A model generated the notes under the pieces. It did not search any database and was not told where the DNA came from. It saw only the letters and a list, made by a program, of their open reading frames with translations. From NCBI GenBank assembly GCA_965213935.1, contig CBDCAO010000012.1, forward strand, positions 744,001 through 808,000: DNA of 64,000 nt, read 5' to 3'. Each line of letters opens with the position of its first letter. Positions within the stretch are counted from its first letter, which is position 1. Below are positions 62,071 to 64,000 of this stretch, piece by piece. The position numbers and the translations under genes were made by a program. This DNA is from Bin52 sp965213935. GTDB lineage: Bacteria > Pseudomonadota > Alphaproteobacteria > Thalassobaculales > Thalassobaculaceae.

Positions 62071-62833
62071 CGGGATCGTCTTCCTCCTCCTCCTCGTCGC
62101 CGAGATAGGCTTCCCGCACCGCAGCATTCTTCGCGATCTCGTCCGGCGTGCCCCGGGCCAGCACGCCGCCCTGCGCCATGACGGTAATCCGGTCGGCGAG
62201 ATCGAACACGACCGGCATGTCATGCTCTATGATGATGACATCGACCTCTTCGGCCAGGTGGCGGATTTTCTCGACCGTTTCCGCCGTTTCCGCCGGACCC
62301 ATCCCGCAAATCGGTTCGTCCAGCAGCAGGAGCGACGGCTCGGTTGCCAGGGCGATGCCGATCTCCAGCAGGGCGACATCGCCATAGGACAGGGTGCCCG
62401 CGGGAGAATTGCGCAAGCCTGCAAGGCCGATCTGCTCGAGGATCCCGTCGACGCGTTCGGTTGTTCGCCCGAAGCGGGACCGGCTCGCAAAGGGATGCAT
62501 GACGCCCTGTCTCGCCTGCGCTGCAATCCATAGATTTTCAGCAACGGTCATCGAATCGAACACGCTCTTGATCTGCAACGATCGGCTCATGCCAAGGCGG
62601 CTGATCCTGTGCGGCGCCATCCCGGAGATATCCTTGCCGCGAAACTGCACAGTCCCGGAATCCGATTTGAGCATCCCCGAAATCACATTGAACAAGGTGG
62701 TCTTGCCGGCCCCGTTCGGCCCGATGATCGCGTGCAGGACGTTCGGTTCGAAATCGAGCGTGACGCGATCCAGCGCCACCAGCCCGCCGAAGCGTTTGGT
62801 CAGGTCGGCGATCCGCAGCATGGGCGCGTTCAC
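62063..62833 (-). CDS. livG: Branched-chain amino acid-type ABC transporter ATP-binding protein LivG
   Basis: A 256-aa ATPase: Walker A IIGPNGAGKTTLFNVISG, signature-equivalent LSYGDVALLEIGIAL, Walker B LLLLDEPICGMGPAETAE. The acidic C-terminal tail (GDEEEEEDDP) is longer and more acidic than usual. The GTG start at 62833 overlaps the livM stop by 4 nt (GTGA), supporting coupling; the ATG 12 nt later is the alternative. Confidence 0.9.
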   Translation of the reverse strand: MNAPMLRIADLTKRFGGLVALDRVTLDFEPNVLHAIIGPNGAGKTTLFNVISGMLKSDSGTVQFRGKDISGMAPHRISRLGMSRSLQIKSVFDSMTVAENLWIAAQARQGVMHPFASRSRFGRTTERVDGILEQIGLAGLRNSPAGTLSYGDVALLEIGIALATEPSLLLLDEPICGMGPAETAETVEKIRHLAEEVDVIIIEHDMPVVFDLADRITVMAQGGVLARGTPDEIAKNAAVREAYLGDEEEEEDDPDA

Positions 62834-63879
62834 GGGCCCGTCCTGCGCTCGGTCGGCACAGCCGCAGCGTCCACGGTTCCGTTCGGCCGCCCGCCCCCTG
62901 TCGTGCGGTCAGCAGACGCTGGCGGCAGGCGGTCCAGAAACGCGTTCCAGAAGCCCATCAACCCCTTCGGTGCGAAGATGACCGTCAGAATGACGACCAG
63001 GCCGACCAGGATGGCATAATGCTCCCACAAATTGGACAGTTCTTCCCGGACGACGATCAGCAGCGCGGTCCCGACGGCCGGACCGAACAGCGTTCCCGCG
63101 CCGCCGATGATCGTCCACACAACACCCTCGCCCGACACATGGTAGAACATGTAGGTTGCCGAGGCGTATCGTCCGAACAGGGCGAACAGACATCCCGCAA
63201 GTCCGGCGAAACCGCCGGCGATAACAAAGGCGATCCAGCGCAGAAAATAGACATTCAGGCCGATCAGGGACGCGCGGACATCGTTTTCCCGCACCGCCAT
63301 CAGCGCCATGCCAAACGGGCTCTTGACGATCAGATGTTTAAGGAAGTAGGCTGCGGAAGCAACCGCAAGAATAAAGAAATACTGCACGGTCGGATCGGTA
63401 AGGCTGAGTTCGAACCCGTCGGTTTCCAGCATGGCGGGCATCGAGAAGCTCGTTCCATCGTCTCCGCCTGTCAGCGGTTTTGCACTGAGGGCGATGAAGT
63501 AGAAAATGAGCGAAAACACGACGGTGATAATCGCAAAGTAGTGCCAGGTCAGCCGCACGGCGAGCGCCCCGGCAATCGCTGCGGTTCCGATGGCGACCGT
63601 CATGCCGAACCCCAGAGCGGGCCAAAATCCGAGTCCGAGCTTGGCGATGCCGATCGCGACGCCGAACATGCCCATGCCGAAAAACAACGCCTGCCCGAAC
63701 GACAGCAGCCCGACATAGCCGAACAGGAGATTGACGCTTGCCGCAAACAGGGACCAGATGATGATCTCGGCCAGGATATCGAGCCAGTAGTCAAACCCGA
63801 TCGCCGGCAGAACCCACGGCGCGGCAACCAGGAATACCAGGACCACCAGCAGGACGGTGCGGTTGATACGCTCCTTCAT
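62830..63879 (-). CDS. livM: Branched-chain amino acid-type ABC transporter permease LivM
   Basis: A 349-aa permease with about nine hydrophobic helices. VNLLFGYVGLLSFGQALFFGMGMF is the conserved LivM stretch, and the coupling region VRENDVRASLIGLNVYFLRWIAFVIAGGFAGLAGCLFAL is intact. The last ~25 residues are a hydrophilic tail. It lies between livH and livG with 4-nt overlaps at both ends. Confidence 0.92.
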   Translation of the reverse strand: MKERINRTVLLVVLVFLVAAPWVLPAIGFDYWLDILAEIIIWSLFAASVNLLFGYVGLLSFGQALFFGMGMFGVAIGIAKLGLGFWPALGFGMTVAIGTAAIAGALAVRLTWHYFAIITVVFSLIFYFIALSAKPLTGGDDGTSFSMPAMLETDGFELSLTDPTVQYFFILAVASAAYFLKHLIVKSPFGMALMAVRENDVRASLIGLNVYFLRWIAFVIAGGFAGLAGCLFALFGRYASATYMFYHVSGEGVVWTIIGGAGTLFGPAVGTALLIVVREELSNLWEHYAILVGLVVILTVIFAPKGLMGFWNAFLDRLPPASADRTTGGGRPNGTVDAAAVPTERRTGP

Positions 63880-64000
63880 CGCGTTGCGCCGGCGAACAGT
63901 CCGTGCGGCCGTGCCAACAGGACGGCGCTCATCAGACAGAGAGAAACGATGCGGGCAACCGTCGGGTCGGTGAAGCTGGTCACGATGCCTTCGGTAACCG
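63876..64000 (-). CDS. livH: LivH-type permease, C-terminal fragment (cut by window edge)
   Basis: The final 40 codons of the inner-membrane permease lie in the window and end LLARPHGLFAGATR before a stop that overlaps the livM ATG (ATGA). RPHGLFG-type endings and the preceding hydrophobic helix (SLCLMSAVLLA) are typical of LivH. The rest lies beyond position 64000. The upstream operon start is therefore not visible. Confidence 0.8.
   Translation of the reverse strand, partial: VTEGIVTSFTDPTVARIVSLCLMSAVLLARPHGLFAGATR

Noticed and set aside
1..64000. CRISPR arrays, rRNA or tRNA genes
   Set aside because: No regularly spaced repeats were seen, and no stretch looked like a tRNA cloverleaf or rRNA. 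A covariance-model search would be decisive for tRNAs, which I could not run.

Overview
The window is a GC-rich chromosomal segment of an alphaproteobacterium, probably of Rhodospirillales-like affinity. The evidence is a mdh-sucC-sucD-sucA-sucB-lpd TCA operon followed by zapE, a TrcR/DUF1013 regulator, a DUF1192 protein, and a Paracoccus-type sox gene order. I saw no rRNA, tRNA or CRISPR. Placement below class level is inference.

Layout. 1-4.1 kb: the end of a creatininase-family gene, a CitE-like lyase, a persulfide-dioxygenase-like MBL enzyme, and a fatty acid desaturase divergent from an XRE regulator with a palindromic operator between them. 4.6-7.45 kb: a three-gene FecCD-type metal ABC importer preceded by a near-perfect Zur-box palindrome, so zinc rather than iron import is predicted. 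7.9-19.8 kb: a TauD-like dioxygenase, then on the minus strand the TCA operon, zapE and an SDR. 19.8-29 kb: an Fe-S protein, a GlxA regulator, a TrcR with a duplicated C-terminal module, an EmrAB-like HlyD/MFS pump, and a Baeyer-Villiger-type monooxygenase.

29-39.4 kb: a thiosulfate/sulfide oxidation cluster (soxW-X-Y-Z-A-B-C-D-E-F, minus strand), with a SqrR-like persulfide-sensing regulator at its head and a broken SoxH-like MBL gene at its tail. soxW, soxX, soxA, soxD and the MBL gene all carry frameshifts, whereas soxY, Z, B, C, E and F are open. As written, the sequence cannot make SoxAX, so thiosulfate oxidation should not run even though the sulfide dehydrogenase pair (soxE/soxF) looks intact.

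39.4-50 kb: a D-2-hydroxyacid dehydrogenase, a GST, an AcoX-like ATP-NAD kinase homologue, a decayed TnpB, and a divergent two-subunit glycine-dehydrogenase-like pair with no gcvH or gcvT nearby, followed by a DAO-type FAD enzyme, a DapA-family lyase and an SDR. 50.4-53.9 kb looks like an island scar: an 805-aa 2OG-Fe(II) oxygenase, a shattered tyrosine recombinase, and a toxin-antitoxin pair with a frameshifted toxin. 54.2-64 kb: a fused HcnA-HcnB dehydrogenase, a coupled HcnC-like subunit, a second DapA-family lyase, a second SDR and a branched-chain-type ABC importer (livHMGFK). This second module repeats the DAO + DapA + SDR theme and most resembles D-hydroxyproline-type imino-acid catabolism.

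The most interesting signals are the frameshift-riddled sox operon, the Zur-controlled FecCD importer, the GcvP-like pair without its cleavage-system partners, the twin catabolic modules, and the duplicated TrcR domain.
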